In this document: in pieces, positions 12,856-21,427 of the stretch | Numbering within the stretch: position 1 is the first letter of the stretch | How the letters are laid out: the number at the start of each line of letters is the position of its first letter | Assembly (NCBI GenBank): GCA_045654805.1 | Contig: JAZOOD010000071.1 | Location: forward strand, 1-41,902 | Source of the DNA: CAZNKU01 sp045654805 | Lineage (GTDB): Bacteria; Bacillota; Clostridia; Monoglobales; Firm-18 | Direction: 5' to 3' | DNA: 41,902 nt | Translations under genes and position numbers: made by a program | Notes under the pieces: model-generated | Told to the model about the DNA's origin: nothing | Database searches by the model: none | What the model saw: only the letters and a program-made list of their open reading frames with translations

Positions 12856-13368
12856 CTATGCCAAGATTATTGCAATTAAAAATCCGGCTAACACACCCGA
12901 TGTCCTGAACAATTTTACATATCTTTTCTCATCATCAATTGCTGCTTGCAGATTTGATTTTATATTTGATATGGAATTATTAATATTTTTTATTTCATCC
13001 TCACGGTCACCGCTTCCAAACATCGAAAAAAAACTATTTATTTCTTCAATATCTTTGTTATTAAGAGATAAAGTATTATCCATTTTTATGTATGAATTAA
13101 ACGCGTCTGCAAGTGTTATACTCTTTTTACTTACTGCATCTGACACAAACTTTATCATATAACTTATATTTTTTGATTTTACATTACAGGAATTAATAAG
13201 TGCATCACTTATAACACAATTTGAAAAACTGATTTCATTTTTTACTCTTTCAAACACATTAATTAATGCCTTAAGTTCCCTTGTTCTGTTAGAATATTTT
13301 TCCGACAAATCAAACCCTATTTTTGCGGACGATACTACAATTATAATAAATCCAAGTATCTTAATCAT
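12856..13368 (-). CDS. spoIIIAB: Stage III sporulation protein AB
   Basis: A 170-residue protein with an N-terminal membrane helix (MIKILGFIIIVVSSAKIGFDL), a helical cytoplasmic middle, and a C-terminal membrane helix (LFRTSGVLAGFLIAIILA). This is the SpoIIIAB layout, with ELKALINVFERVKNEISFSNCVISDAL near the front and ten-residue helical turns like type II secretion GspF. It overlaps the end of spoIIIAA by 8 bp, indicating translational coupling. Confidence 0.93.
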   Translation of the reverse strand: MIKILGFIIIVVSSAKIGFDLSEKYSNRTRELKALINVFERVKNEISFSNCVISDALINSCNVKSKNISYMIKFVSDAVSKKSITLADAFNSYIKMDNTLSLNNKDIEEINSFFSMFGSGDREDEIKNINNSISNIKSNLQAAIDDEKRYVKLFRTSGVLAGFLIAIILA

Positions 13369-14179
13369 TATAAATTACCTCCTCTATTGTACCTATACCG
13401 TTTTTATTACCAAGTAAAACTATATTATCAAATTCACCTTTCCCAAATCCAAGTCTTTTTAAAGTATTATCTACATTATTACCGTGAGCAGTTGCAATAA
13501 CACATACGCCAAATGAAAATGCTTGATGTATAGCTCGACAGTCTGCCGATGCAATTTCATCTGTAACAATATATTCCGGCGACATACTCCTCAATACATA
13601 CTCTATCCCATCGGTTTTAGGTGCAAGAGATAACACATCTGTCATTTCACCAATATTAAAGCATATATTCCCTTTATGTACCCCCGCTATTTCGCCACGC
13701 TCGTCCACAATACTTATTTTATTGGTTTTTCCAAGTCTACGGCACAAATCACGCAAAATTGTAGTCTTTCCGCAACCGGGAGGCGAAATTATCAAAAGAT
13801 TATTTATATTAAAATTCAACTTATCGGAACATCCTATTATTTCATGAGCAATTCTTATATTTACGGAATTTATATCTTTAATATTGTATATTTCTTTGTC
13901 CTTTAATACCACCGTACCGCAAATACCTATTCTGTGACCTCCATCTATGGTAACAAATCCGTTTTTAATCTCATCAAGATAAGCATATACTGAAAGGTCG
14001 CAGAATTTTTTCAATGTGTTTTCTATCTCAATTTGACTCATAACATAATCAGTTTTAAAGTATATGTTGTCCGATTTGATTACAACACATTTGTTTGCTC
14101 TTAAGGAAATTTCGTTAACTTTTTCAAGGCAAATTTTATCAGTGAGGCCTTGGGGTAACTTATTATAGATATTTTTCAT
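13361..14179 (-). CDS. spoIIIAA: Stage III sporulation ATPase AA
   Basis: A 272-residue AAA/secretion-type ATPase that powers the SpoIIIA channel. The Walker A motif is ISPPGCGKTTILRDLCR; the Walker B-like ISIVDERGEIAG follows, and VTDEIASADCRAIHQAFSFGVCVIATAHG closes the nucleotide site (seen in segments). The N-terminal domain has the family's EISLRANKCVVI and GHRIGICGT. I start at the ATG at 14179, with AGAGG 8 nt upstream; the longer frame begins at a GTG inside that site. It is the first gene of an eight-gene operon running to 9932. It is normally transcribed by sigma-E; I see no confident sigma-E promoter in the 100 bp upstream. Confidence 0.96.
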   Translation of the reverse strand: MKNIYNKLPQGLTDKICLEKVNEISLRANKCVVIKSDNIYFKTDYVMSQIEIENTLKKFCDLSVYAYLDEIKNGFVTIDGGHRIGICGTVVLKDKEIYNIKDINSVNIRIAHEIIGCSDKLNFNINNLLIISPPGCGKTTILRDLCRRLGKTNKISIVDERGEIAGVHKGNICFNIGEMTDVLSLAPKTDGIEYVLRSMSPEYIVTDEIASADCRAIHQAFSFGVCVIATAHGNNVDNTLKRLGFGKGEFDNIVLLGNKNGIGTIEEVIYND

Positions 14180-14235
14180 TTGAAACACCTCTTGACTTTA
14201 TCATATTATTGCTTTAATAAAATTAGAACATAATA

Positions 14236-14264
14236 TTGACATAATATAAAAAAAATAATATAAT
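14236..14264 (+). promoter_or_regulatory. Promoter of the folT leader
   Basis: TTGACA (14236-14241), a 17-bp spacer and TATAAT (14259-14264), placing the start just before the THF riboswitch. Confidence 0.9.
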
Positions 14265-14280
14265 TAAGTTATATAAAAAC

Positions 14281-14376
14281 GCAGAGTAAGGATATGTGCG
14301 TATAGTGTCAACAGACGGGGAGTTGCTGTTGGACGAATACATTTTTGTAGCGATACATATCTTGCATCCCGCTGCC
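14281..14376 (+). ncRNA. THF (tetrahydrofolate) riboswitch
   Basis: The aptamer has the THF class layout: the closing stem GCAG (14281) with CTGC (14372-14375), the 5' segment GAGTAAGGA, a GTGCGTATAGTG block, the GGGGAGTTGCTGTTGGACGAA region, and the diagnostic 3' TTGCATCCCGCTGC. It sits between a consensus promoter and folT, the usual target. A short AGGATTATCCT hairpin followed by Ts (about 14384-14400) may be its expression platform. Confidence 0.88.
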
Positions 14377-14446
14377 TTATACGAGGATTATCCTTTTTTA
14401 ACTTTAATCTCCGTAAATGAGCAGAACATTTTAAGGAGGTTTTTTT

Positions 14447-15013
14447 ATGTCAAAAAATCAATCAACGCCCAATTTTTTTAGTTTAAAAAGGATTTTTCAT
14501 TTCCCAAAACTCACAACCGGAAAAGTATGTGCATTGGGCTTACTTATAGCAATAACCATGGTACTTTCAATAATATCCGGTTATTTAAGAATTGGTAATT
14601 TCAGCAAGCTTTCCATAAGCTTCATATCTATTTTTATTGCAGCATATTCCTTTGGTGGTATATCAGGGGGGATGGTTGCCGCACTGGCAGATATAATATC
14701 CTGCTTTGTTAATCCGGTGGGTCCGTTTTTGCCACAGCTTACGGCAATAGAATTTATGTACGGTTTTATATACGGACTATTTTTCTACAAAGTAAATCCA
14801 AAATTGTATTTCCCCAATATTTTATTATGTAACATTTTTCAATTTACAGCAAATATGATTCTAAAAACTGCTGTATTATCTGTAACATATGGTTCAACAT
14901 TTAATGCATATTTTGTTACAAGATTGCCAATGTGTGTTGTACAGGTAATCATAATATTAATTGTACTGATATTAATAAAACCATTTTTAAAAACATTTGA
15001 GAAAATATCGTGA
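14447..15013 (+). CDS. folT: Folate ECF transporter S component
   Basis: A 188-residue substrate-binding (S) subunit of an energy-coupling-factor importer, with about six hydrophobic helices from residue 25 onward. The FolT-like signature includes LGLLIAITMVLSII, LSISFISIFIAAYSFGGISGG and VNPVGPFLPQLTAIEFMYGFIYGLFFY (in segments), and a near-C-terminal RLPMCVVQ. No EcfA/EcfT energising genes are in the window, as is common for shared ECF modules. The THF riboswitch directly upstream confirms folate as substrate better than the sequence alone. The start has an AAGGAGG site. Confidence 0.92.
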   Translation: MSKNQSTPNFFSLKRIFHFPKLTTGKVCALGLLIAITMVLSIISGYLRIGNFSKLSISFISIFIAAYSFGGISGGMVAALADIISCFVNPVGPFLPQLTAIEFMYGFIYGLFFYKVNPKLYFPNILLCNIFQFTANMILKTAVLSVTYGSTFNAYFVTRLPMCVVQVIIILIVLILIKPFLKTFEKIS

Positions 15014-15018
15014 TAATA

Positions 15019-15056
15019 AAACGGCGCTAAAATAATTTAGTGCCGTTTATTTTTTT
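15019..15056 (+). terminator. Terminator of folT
   Basis: AAACGGCGCTAAA pairs with TTTAGTGCCGTTT (one G-U pair), then ATTTTTTT. The T run overlaps the -35 of the spoIIGA promoter. Confidence 0.9.
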
Positions 15057-15087
15057 GACAAAATTCCTCACTCAAATTATGTATAAT
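15055..15087 (+). promoter_or_regulatory. spoIIG promoter with 21-bp spacer
   Basis: TTGACA (15055-15060) and TATAAT (15082-15087) are separated by 21 bp, 4 more than optimal. The Bacillus spoIIG promoter is known for a similarly long (22-bp) spacing and needs Spo0A bound near the -35. TGACAAA at the -35 is one base from a Spo0A box core. Confidence 0.7.
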
Positions 15088-15106
15088 AAAAAGTAAGGAG
15101 GACAAA

Positions 15107-15937
15107 ATGACTGTTTATATTGACCAATACATAATTATTAACGTAATTTTAAACTTTATTATTTTACGTATTACAAAGAATATTATAAAATCCAAATCAA
15201 CTAATCCCAGGTTATTTGTTTCAAGCTTAGCAGGTGGACTATTTGCAGTACTACTGTTATTTCCTCAAACAAAAATTGCAACCGGAATAATGGGCAAAAT
15301 TATATTTTCACTCATTCTGACAGCCATAAGCTTTAAGTCGGAGAACTTAAAGGAGTTTTTTAAAAATCTGGTTGTTTTTTATTTTGTCAGTTTTACAATA
15401 GGCGGTTGCGGTTTTGCACTAGCTAATATGTTTAACAAAAATTACTGTTTGGATACGGCAAGACTTTTGTGTATTACGGTCTTTCTGTCATACATAATTT
15501 TAAGTATTATATCAAGTGTATATGAAAAATATTTCAGGTATGACAACTTAATTCACAAGATACAAATAAGAAACGGTGACCAAGAAACAGAAACAGAATG
15601 TTTTTATGATACCGGTAACAATTTGCGTGACCCCATAAGCAAATTACCTGTGATAGTAGTAAATATAAGCACAATAAAAAAACTATTACCGGAAAGTATG
15701 ATATACGAACTTTTGCACAATACTGATGTAGTTAAAATATATTTATCATATTGTATGAATATAAATTTAAAGCTTATACCCTATAACACTGTAGCAAACA
15801 GCGGTTTTATGCTAGGTTTTATGCCAACCGGGGTATTTATAGACGATAAAGAAACGAAAGCAGTTATTGGAATATCTTCCACTATTATGTCTAGTGATAA
15901 AAAGTACAATGCAATAGTTAATCCGCAAACCATATAA
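15107..15937 (+). CDS. spoIIGA: Sigma-E processing peptidase SpoIIGA
   Basis: A 276-residue membrane-embedded aspartic protease that cleaves pro-sigma-E. Five hydrophobic helices fill residues 1-145, and the soluble C-terminal protease domain carries the catalytic motif FYDTGNNLRDPIS and the later GFMPTGVFID region. It is directly upstream of sigE (12-bp gap), the standard spoIIG arrangement. An AAGGAGG site precedes the ATG. Confidence 0.95.
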   Translation: MTVYIDQYIIINVILNFIILRITKNIIKSKSTNPRLFVSSLAGGLFAVLLLFPQTKIATGIMGKIIFSLILTAISFKSENLKEFFKNLVVFYFVSFTIGGCGFALANMFNKNYCLDTARLLCITVFLSYIILSIISSVYEKYFRYDNLIHKIQIRNGDQETETECFYDTGNNLRDPISKLPVIVVNISTIKKLLPESMIYELLHNTDVVKIYLSYCMNINLKLIPYNTVANSGFMLGFMPTGVFIDDKETKAVIGISSTIMSSDKKYNAIVNPQTI

Positions 15938-15949
15938 ACGGAGGTTTTT

Positions 15950-16657
15950 ATGAATAAATTGAACAAAATATTAAGTGATTTTTTAAAACTACTGATAAAT
16001 TATCAGAAAAATGATATACATTATATTGGAGGTAATGATGTTCTACCTCCTCCGCTCTCTGCAGAAGAAGAAAAAGACTTACTAGAAAATATACTTGATT
16101 ATGATTCGCGAAACAAACTTATCGAGCATAATTTAAGGCTTGTAGTATATATTGCCAAAAAATTTGAAAATACCGGAATAAATATTGAGGACCTTATTTC
16201 CATAGGAACAATAGGTCTAATAAAGTCAATAAATACATTTAATCCTGATAAAAACATAAAGCTGGCGACTTATTCTTCAAGATGTATCGAAAATGAAATA
16301 TTGATGTATCTTAGAAAAAACAGTAATTCTAAAACAGAAATTTCTATTGACGAACCGCTTAATACCGACTGGGACGGGAACGAGCTTTTACTTTCAGATA
16401 TATTAGGCACTGACCCTGATATAATACATCGTGAAATTGAGGAAGAAGTCGATAAAGAATTATTAAAAGAAGCTATGCATAAACTATCTTCAAGAGAACT
16501 TGAAATTATAAGACTTAGATTCGGCATTGATAACACAGAAGAAAAAACTCAAAAAGAGGTTGCAGATATGCTCGGGATATCACAATCTTACATATCAAGG
16601 CTAGAAAAAAAAATAATTAACAGACTAAGAAAAGAAATAAATAAAATGATAGATTAA
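15950..16657 (+). CDS. sigE: RNA polymerase sporulation sigma factor SigE
   Basis: A 235-residue sigma-70 family factor, the early mother-cell sigma. The N-terminal about 25 residues form the pro-sequence cut by SpoIIGA, ending before YIGGNDVLPPPL. Region 2 shows RLVVYIAKKFENTGINIEDLISIGTIGLIK and KLATYSSRCIENEILMYLR; region 4 shows RELEIIRLRFGI and KTQKEVADMLGISQSYISRLEKKII (seen in segments). Placement after spoIIGA separates it from sigma-K and sigma-G. In this window sigma-E is the likely driver of the spoIIIA operon just upstream in the map. Confidence 0.96.
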   Translation: MNKLNKILSDFLKLLINYQKNDIHYIGGNDVLPPPLSAEEEKDLLENILDYDSRNKLIEHNLRLVVYIAKKFENTGINIEDLISIGTIGLIKSINTFNPDKNIKLATYSSRCIENEILMYLRKNSNSKTEISIDEPLNTDWDGNELLLSDILGTDPDIIHREIEEEVDKELLKEAMHKLSSRELEIIRLRFGIDNTEEKTQKEVADMLGISQSYISRLEKKIINRLRKEINKMID

Positions 16658-16669
16658 GGGGCTGTTTAC

Positions 16670-17794
16670 TTGTTAAAAAAGCTTTTTTTTATATCTGTTA
16701 TTCTTTTTTTTACTCATCATACCGTGTATGCAATATCTGCAGAAAGTGCTATCCTGATCGACGCAGACAGCGGTAGAGTGCTATATGAAAAGAACGCCTA
16801 CGAAAAACGCGGTATTGCAAGTACAACAAAAATAATGACCGCTTTGGTTGTGTTGGAAAATGCAAATCTTAATGACATCGTAACAGTATCATACAATGCA
16901 GCAACAACCGAAGGCTCGTCAATGTACCTTAAACCTAATGAAAAAATAACCGTAGAAGGTTTATTATACGGACTTATGCTTAATTCAGGTAACGACGCCG
17001 CAACAGCGTTAGCAGAACACACTGCCGAAAGTGTCGAAGAATTTGCAAAACTTATGAATAAAAAAGCTAAGGAAATTGGAATGAATGATTCACTATTTGC
17101 AAATCCACACGGGCTTGATAACCAAAATCACTATTCTACTGCATACGATATGGCACTGCTTACAAAATATGCCATGAAAAACGAAACGTTTAAAAAAATA
17201 TCAGGAACAAAAAATAAAATAATACAAACTCTAGATGATAAGTATAAATATTTAACAAATCATAACAAGCTTTTATCTATGTATGAATATTGTTCCGGGG
17301 TAAAAACTGGGTTTACAAAGAAGTGCGGCAGGTGTCTTGTATCATTTTCTGAAAAAAATGGTGTAAAGTTAGTTACCATTACACTTAATGCACCAGATGA
17401 TTGGAATGACCACATAACATTATACAACAAATACTTCGATATATATAAACATTATAATATTGTTAATATCAGCGATTACGTCGCATCAGTAAATATAAAA
17501 AATGCTCAGGAGGAAACACTAAAACTCTATACTCGTAAAGCGATTAACTTAACACTAAGTGAGGAAGAATATAAAAAAATTAAGCTTGAATACAAATATA
17601 ATGGCACTGTAGAGGCTCCTGTGTACATAGGACAGATTATGGGAAAGGTAAATGTAAAATTAGATAATGAAATAATTGCATCTTCTCCTATCGCGCCACT
17701 GTGCGGGATACCAGAGGAGAAAACAATAACATATAAAGATAAAATAATTTTCCTTTTTAACAACTTAATATCATTATTTTTTAAAAGTATTTAG
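16670..17794 (+). CDS. D-alanyl-D-alanine carboxypeptidase (DacF/DacB-like)
   Basis: A 374-residue S11 penicillin-binding protein with signal peptide (about 1-21). It trims the terminal D-Ala of peptidoglycan pentapeptides. The three active-site motifs are present: STTK (Ser51-Lys54), SGN (106-108) and KTG (212-214). A C-terminal beta domain (about 260-345) and a hydrophobic tail (FLFNNLISLFF) suggest membrane anchoring. The start is a TTG at 16670 with AAGGGG 8 nt before it; no ATG fits. It lies 12 bp after sigE, where many spore formers have sigG, so a role in spore cortex or engulfment is inferred from position. Confidence 0.93.
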   Translation: MLKKLFFISVILFFTHHTVYAISAESAILIDADSGRVLYEKNAYEKRGIASTTKIMTALVVLENANLNDIVTVSYNAATTEGSSMYLKPNEKITVEGLLYGLMLNSGNDAATALAEHTAESVEEFAKLMNKKAKEIGMNDSLFANPHGLDNQNHYSTAYDMALLTKYAMKNETFKKISGTKNKIIQTLDDKYKYLTNHNKLLSMYEYCSGVKTGFTKKCGRCLVSFSEKNGVKLVTITLNAPDDWNDHITLYNKYFDIYKHYNIVNISDYVASVNIKNAQEETLKLYTRKAINLTLSEEEYKKIKLEYKYNGTVEAPVYIGQIMGKVNVKLDNEIIASSPIAPLCGIPEEKTITYKDKIIFLFNNLISLFFKSI

Positions 17795-17818
17795 CCGCAA
17801 ATTATCGCGGCTTTTTTT
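17794..17818 (+). terminator. Terminator after the spoIIG-dac operon
   Basis: GCCGC pairs with GCGGC, followed by seven Ts, directly at the carboxypeptidase stop codon. Confidence 0.85.
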
Positions 17819-17877
17819 ATACATATTTTTTTAAAAAAGAAAAATAATAACCATATCAAATATACGGAGGTAAAACA

Positions 17878-18876
17878 ATGAAAAAAACATTATCTATATT
17901 GATTTTAGCAATTATTATTACATCACTTAGTGCATGTAACAATAATATGTCTGACAAGCCTATAATAGGTGTATGTCTATATAAATACGACGACACATAC
18001 ATTTCCACAGTAAGACAGGAATTAGAAAATTTAGTAGGAAATAACGCAGAACTTTATTTAAACGACGGTAAAGGTGACCAGGGAACTCAAAATGACCAGA
18101 TTGACCTTTTAATTCAAAAAAAAGTAGATGTTTTGGTAGTAAATCTTGTTGATGTCGGTGCATCACAGACTGTAGTTAACAAGGCAAAAAATGCTGATAT
18201 CCCCATAATCTTTTTTAACAGAGAGCCAAGTCAAGAAGTTTTGAAGTCATATGATAAGGCAATATTTATAGGAACAAATGCTAAAGAAGCAGGAATTATA
18301 CAAGGTGAAATAGTAGCAAAAACGTGGGACAGTAATGAAAAATATGACAGAAACAAGGATGGTATATTACAGTATGTACTTTTAAAAGGTGAACCTGATA
18401 ATCCAGAAGCTGTAGCAAGAACAGATTATGCTTTGAGCACTATAAAAGATAATGGAATTGACATTGAGGAGCTTGGTCTTCAGGTTTGTAACTGGGATAC
18501 AGAGCTTGCAAACAGTGCAATGACAGGTTGGTTAAGTAAATTTGGTGACCGTATTGAATTTGTAATTGCAAATAATGATGCTATGGCACAGGGAGCAATA
18601 TCTGCACTTCAAGCTATCGGTTATAACAAAGGTGACGAAAATATGTATATTCCCGTAGTTGGTGTTGATGCAACAGATGCAGCAAAAGACCTAATTCAAA
18701 AAGGATATATGACAGCAACAGTATTGCAGGATGGAAAGGCTATGGCAAAGGCAATCAACACTATTGCAATAAATATTTCTAAGGGAAATGAATTTCTAAT
18801 GGATACAATCTATGAATTTGATGAAACAGGCAAAGCAATACGAATTCCTTATCAATCATACGAGGGTGAAAAATAA
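17878..18876 (+). CDS. mglB: Galactose/glucose ABC transporter binding lipoprotein
   Basis: A 332-residue periplasmic-binding-type lipoprotein. It has a signal peptide with lipobox LSAC (Cys20), then a type I sugar-binding fold starting KPIIGVCLYKYDDTYIS. The calcium-loop-like segment DRNKDGILQYVLLKGEPDN, typical of MglB, is present, as are NNDAMAQGAI and VVGVDATDAA. MglB proteins bind galactose or glucose; the exact ligand here is inferred. A GGAGG site precedes the ATG. It is the first gene of mglBAC; no regulator is adjacent, and the 59 bp upstream show no clear promoter. Confidence 0.93.
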   Translation: MKKTLSILILAIIITSLSACNNNMSDKPIIGVCLYKYDDTYISTVRQELENLVGNNAELYLNDGKGDQGTQNDQIDLLIQKKVDVLVVNLVDVGASQTVVNKAKNADIPIIFFNREPSQEVLKSYDKAIFIGTNAKEAGIIQGEIVAKTWDSNEKYDRNKDGILQYVLLKGEPDNPEAVARTDYALSTIKDNGIDIEELGLQVCNWDTELANSAMTGWLSKFGDRIEFVIANNDAMAQGAISALQAIGYNKGDENMYIPVVGVDATDAAKDLIQKGYMTATVLQDGKAMAKAINTIAINISKGNEFLMDTIYEFDETGKAIRIPYQSYEGEK

Positions 18877-20367
18877 ATGTCTTTACTTTCTATGGAAAAT
18901 ATATGCAAACGTTTTGGTAATACAATTGCCCTTGATAAAGTTTCATTAAATCTTGAAAGTGGGTCAATACACGCACTTATGGGTGAAAACGGCGCAGGTA
19001 AATCCACACTTATGAAATGTCTATTCGGCGTTTACCGTAAAGACAGCGGAACCATAAAGCTAAATGACAAAGTGATTAATTTCACAAACCCAAAGCAAGC
19101 CTTAGAAAACGGAGTAGCTATGGTACATCAGGAGCTTAATCAAGTATTACAGCAAACTGTTTTAGAAAATATATGGCTTGGTAGATTTAAAAACAACTTT
19201 GGCGTTATAAATAAAAAGGAAATGTATGGTGAAACATTAAATATTTTCAAAAACCTTAATATTGACGTTGACCCTGATGTGAGAATAGGTACACTTTCTG
19301 TTTCGCAACGACAAATGGTGGAAATTGCAAAGGCAGTATCCTATCACGCTAAAGTGCTGGTAATGGACGAACCTACATCCTCACTTAACGAACGCGAGGT
19401 TGAACATTTATTTAAAATATTAAATATGTTAAAAAAAGCAGGGTGTGGCATAATATATATATCACACAAAATGTCTGAAATACTTGAGATTTCTGACACT
19501 GTTACCATAATGCGTGACGGAAAAACAGTTTCATCACACAGTGCAAAGGAGCTTACAACCGATAAAATAATTAACCTTATGGTAGGGAGGGAACTAAACG
19601 AAAGATTCCCTCCAAAACTCAATAAACCCTCTGACGTTATATTAGAGGTTAAAAATTTATACACTAAATTCTCCCCCAAACTTCAGGATATTAATTTTTC
19701 ACTAAAAAAAGGGGAAATTTTAGGGATTGCAGGACTTGTAAGTTCAGGACGTACAGAAATACTTGAAGCATTATTTGGAATGAGGAAAATTGAAAGCGGA
19801 ACAATAACCGTACATGGTACTGTTGTAGTAAACAACAACCCACGTCGGGCAAAAAAAAATAATTTTGCTTTGCTTACAGAAGAACGTAGAGCAAATGGGA
19901 TTTTCCCAGCTTTAAGTATTGAAGCAAACACAACAATATCAAGCCTTAAAGAGTATAATAGGGGTATTTACATTGATAATTCCCTAATCCATCAGGTGAC
20001 TGAAGAAAGCATAGAAAAGTTGAAAATAAAGACCGCAGGAGGCAAAGCAAAAATCAAAACATTATCCGGAGGCAACCAGCAAAAAGTCATTTTAGGAAGA
20101 TGGTTGCTGACAAGACCGGAAATTCTCCTCCTTGATGAGCCTACAAGAGGTATTGATGTAGGTGCTAAATATGAAATATATCAGCTGATAACTGATTTGG
20201 CAGCAAACGGCAAAGGTGTTATAGTAGTTTCCTCGGAAATGCCGGAATTGCTTGGAATATGTGACAGAATTATGGTTATGTCTAACTACAGAGTTGCAGG
20301 AATAGTTAATAATGACAATAAATTAAATCAGGAAACAATAATGAAACTTGCATCAAAATATATATAG
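18877..20367 (+). CDS. mglA: Galactose/sugar ABC transporter ATP-binding protein
   Basis: A 496-residue double ATPase of the MglA/RbsA type. The first domain has Walker A GENGAGKST (36-44), signature LSVSQRQMVEIAKA and Walker B VLVMDEPTSSLN. The second domain has a degenerate Walker A (GLVSSGRTEILE), the signature LSGGNQQKV and LLLDEPTRGID, as usual for this family. The ATG directly abuts the mglB TAA. It energises sugar import with MglC. Confidence 0.96.
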   Translation: MSLLSMENICKRFGNTIALDKVSLNLESGSIHALMGENGAGKSTLMKCLFGVYRKDSGTIKLNDKVINFTNPKQALENGVAMVHQELNQVLQQTVLENIWLGRFKNNFGVINKKEMYGETLNIFKNLNIDVDPDVRIGTLSVSQRQMVEIAKAVSYHAKVLVMDEPTSSLNEREVEHLFKILNMLKKAGCGIIYISHKMSEILEISDTVTIMRDGKTVSSHSAKELTTDKIINLMVGRELNERFPPKLNKPSDVILEVKNLYTKFSPKLQDINFSLKKGEILGIAGLVSSGRTEILEALFGMRKIESGTITVHGTVVVNNNPRRAKKNNFALLTEERRANGIFPALSIEANTTISSLKEYNRGIYIDNSLIHQVTEESIEKLKIKTAGGKAKIKTLSGGNQQKVILGRWLLTRPEILLLDEPTRGIDVGAKYEIYQLITDLAANGKGVIVVSSEMPELLGICDRIMVMSNYRVAGIVNNDNKLNQETIMKLASKYI

Positions 20368-20381
20368 TTCAGGTGAGATTT

Positions 20382-21395
20382 ATGAATAAAGGAAAAATAA
20401 ATATAGGTGAGGTTTTAATAAATTATTCCCTTTATATAATACTTGGGATAATGATTTTAGCCGTTATTATTACGGAGCCAAGCTTTGTATCAGCAAAAAA
20501 CATTACTAATATTTTAAGTCAGGCATCAACACGTGGAATATTAGCGTTAGGTGTTGCCGGCCTTATTGTATTGCAGGGAACTGACCTTTCCGCCGGTAGA
20601 ATTTTAGGACTTACAGCAATTGTGTCTGCATCACTACTACAGTCAGTAACCTATGCATCGAGAATGTATGCAGATTTACCGAAATTACCTTTAATAGTAC
20701 CCTTTTTGATTGCAATTACTATAGGAGGTATATTCGGTGCAATAAATGGGTTTGGTGTAGCAAAGCTCAAATTACACGCTTTTATAATATCCTTGGGTAC
20801 ACAGCTTATTGCATACGGAATATCCTGTATTTATATCGACAGACCTCCGCTGGGTGCACAGCCGGTAGCAAACCTTGATGAAAGATACACAAACTTTGTA
20901 AACGGCGGTTTTAATATAGGTAATTTCGAATTTCCTTATCTTATATTATATCTTTTAATTGTAGCTACAATTATGTGGTTTATATGGAATAAAACCGTAC
21001 TTGGTAAAAATATGTTTGCTATAGGTGGTAATCCGGAGGCTGCGACAGTATCAGGGGTTAACCTTGTTAAAAATATTATGATTATTTTTATAATTTCAGG
21101 TATACTTTATGGTACTGCGGGATTTTTGGAAGCCGGCAGAATAGGCTCCGCAACTAGTAATACAGGTATCAACTACGAACTAGATGCAATATCTGCTTGT
21201 GTAGTAGGCGGCGTATCATTTACAGGCGGAATAGGCACTATACCCGGCGTATTAATAGGAACAATAATACTGCAGTTTATAAACTATGGTCTTAATTATG
21301 TAGGCATAAGCCCTTATTTTCAATATATTATAAAAGGTCTAATTATCATACTTGCAGTATCTATTGATGTAAGAAAATATTTGGATAAAAAATAA
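20382..21395 (+). CDS. mglC: Galactose/sugar ABC transporter permease
   Basis: A 337-residue permease with about eight to ten membrane helices. Family marks include GILALGVAGLIVLQGTDLSAGR and the C-terminal LDAISACVVGGVSFTGGIGTIPGVLIG (in segments). It is MglC by context and by its first residues (KGKINIGEVLINYSLYIILGIM). I start at the ATG at 20382, behind AGGTGAG; the frame extends to a GTG at 20373 that lies within that site. It ends the mglBAC operon, 15 bp after mglA. Confidence 0.95.
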   Translation: MNKGKINIGEVLINYSLYIILGIMILAVIITEPSFVSAKNITNILSQASTRGILALGVAGLIVLQGTDLSAGRILGLTAIVSASLLQSVTYASRMYADLPKLPLIVPFLIAITIGGIFGAINGFGVAKLKLHAFIISLGTQLIAYGISCIYIDRPPLGAQPVANLDERYTNFVNGGFNIGNFEFPYLILYLLIVATIMWFIWNKTVLGKNMFAIGGNPEAATVSGVNLVKNIMIIFIISGILYGTAGFLEAGRIGSATSNTGINYELDAISACVVGGVSFTGGIGTIPGVLIGTIILQFINYGLNYVGISPYFQYIIKGLIIILAVSIDVRKYLDKK

Positions 21396-21427
21396 ACAAA
21401 GAGGATTTAATCCTCTTTGTTTTTTTC
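21394..21427. terminator. Bidirectional terminator between mglC and queH
   Basis: A 10-bp perfect stem ACAAAGAGGA/TCCTCTTTGT with T runs on both strands, between converging mglC and queH. The queH stop codon lies inside the hairpin. Confidence 0.9.

Noticed and set aside
14296..14481. Plus-strand 61-codon frame before folT
   Set aside because: It lies across the THF riboswitch and the start of folT; the conserved RNA explains the sequence.
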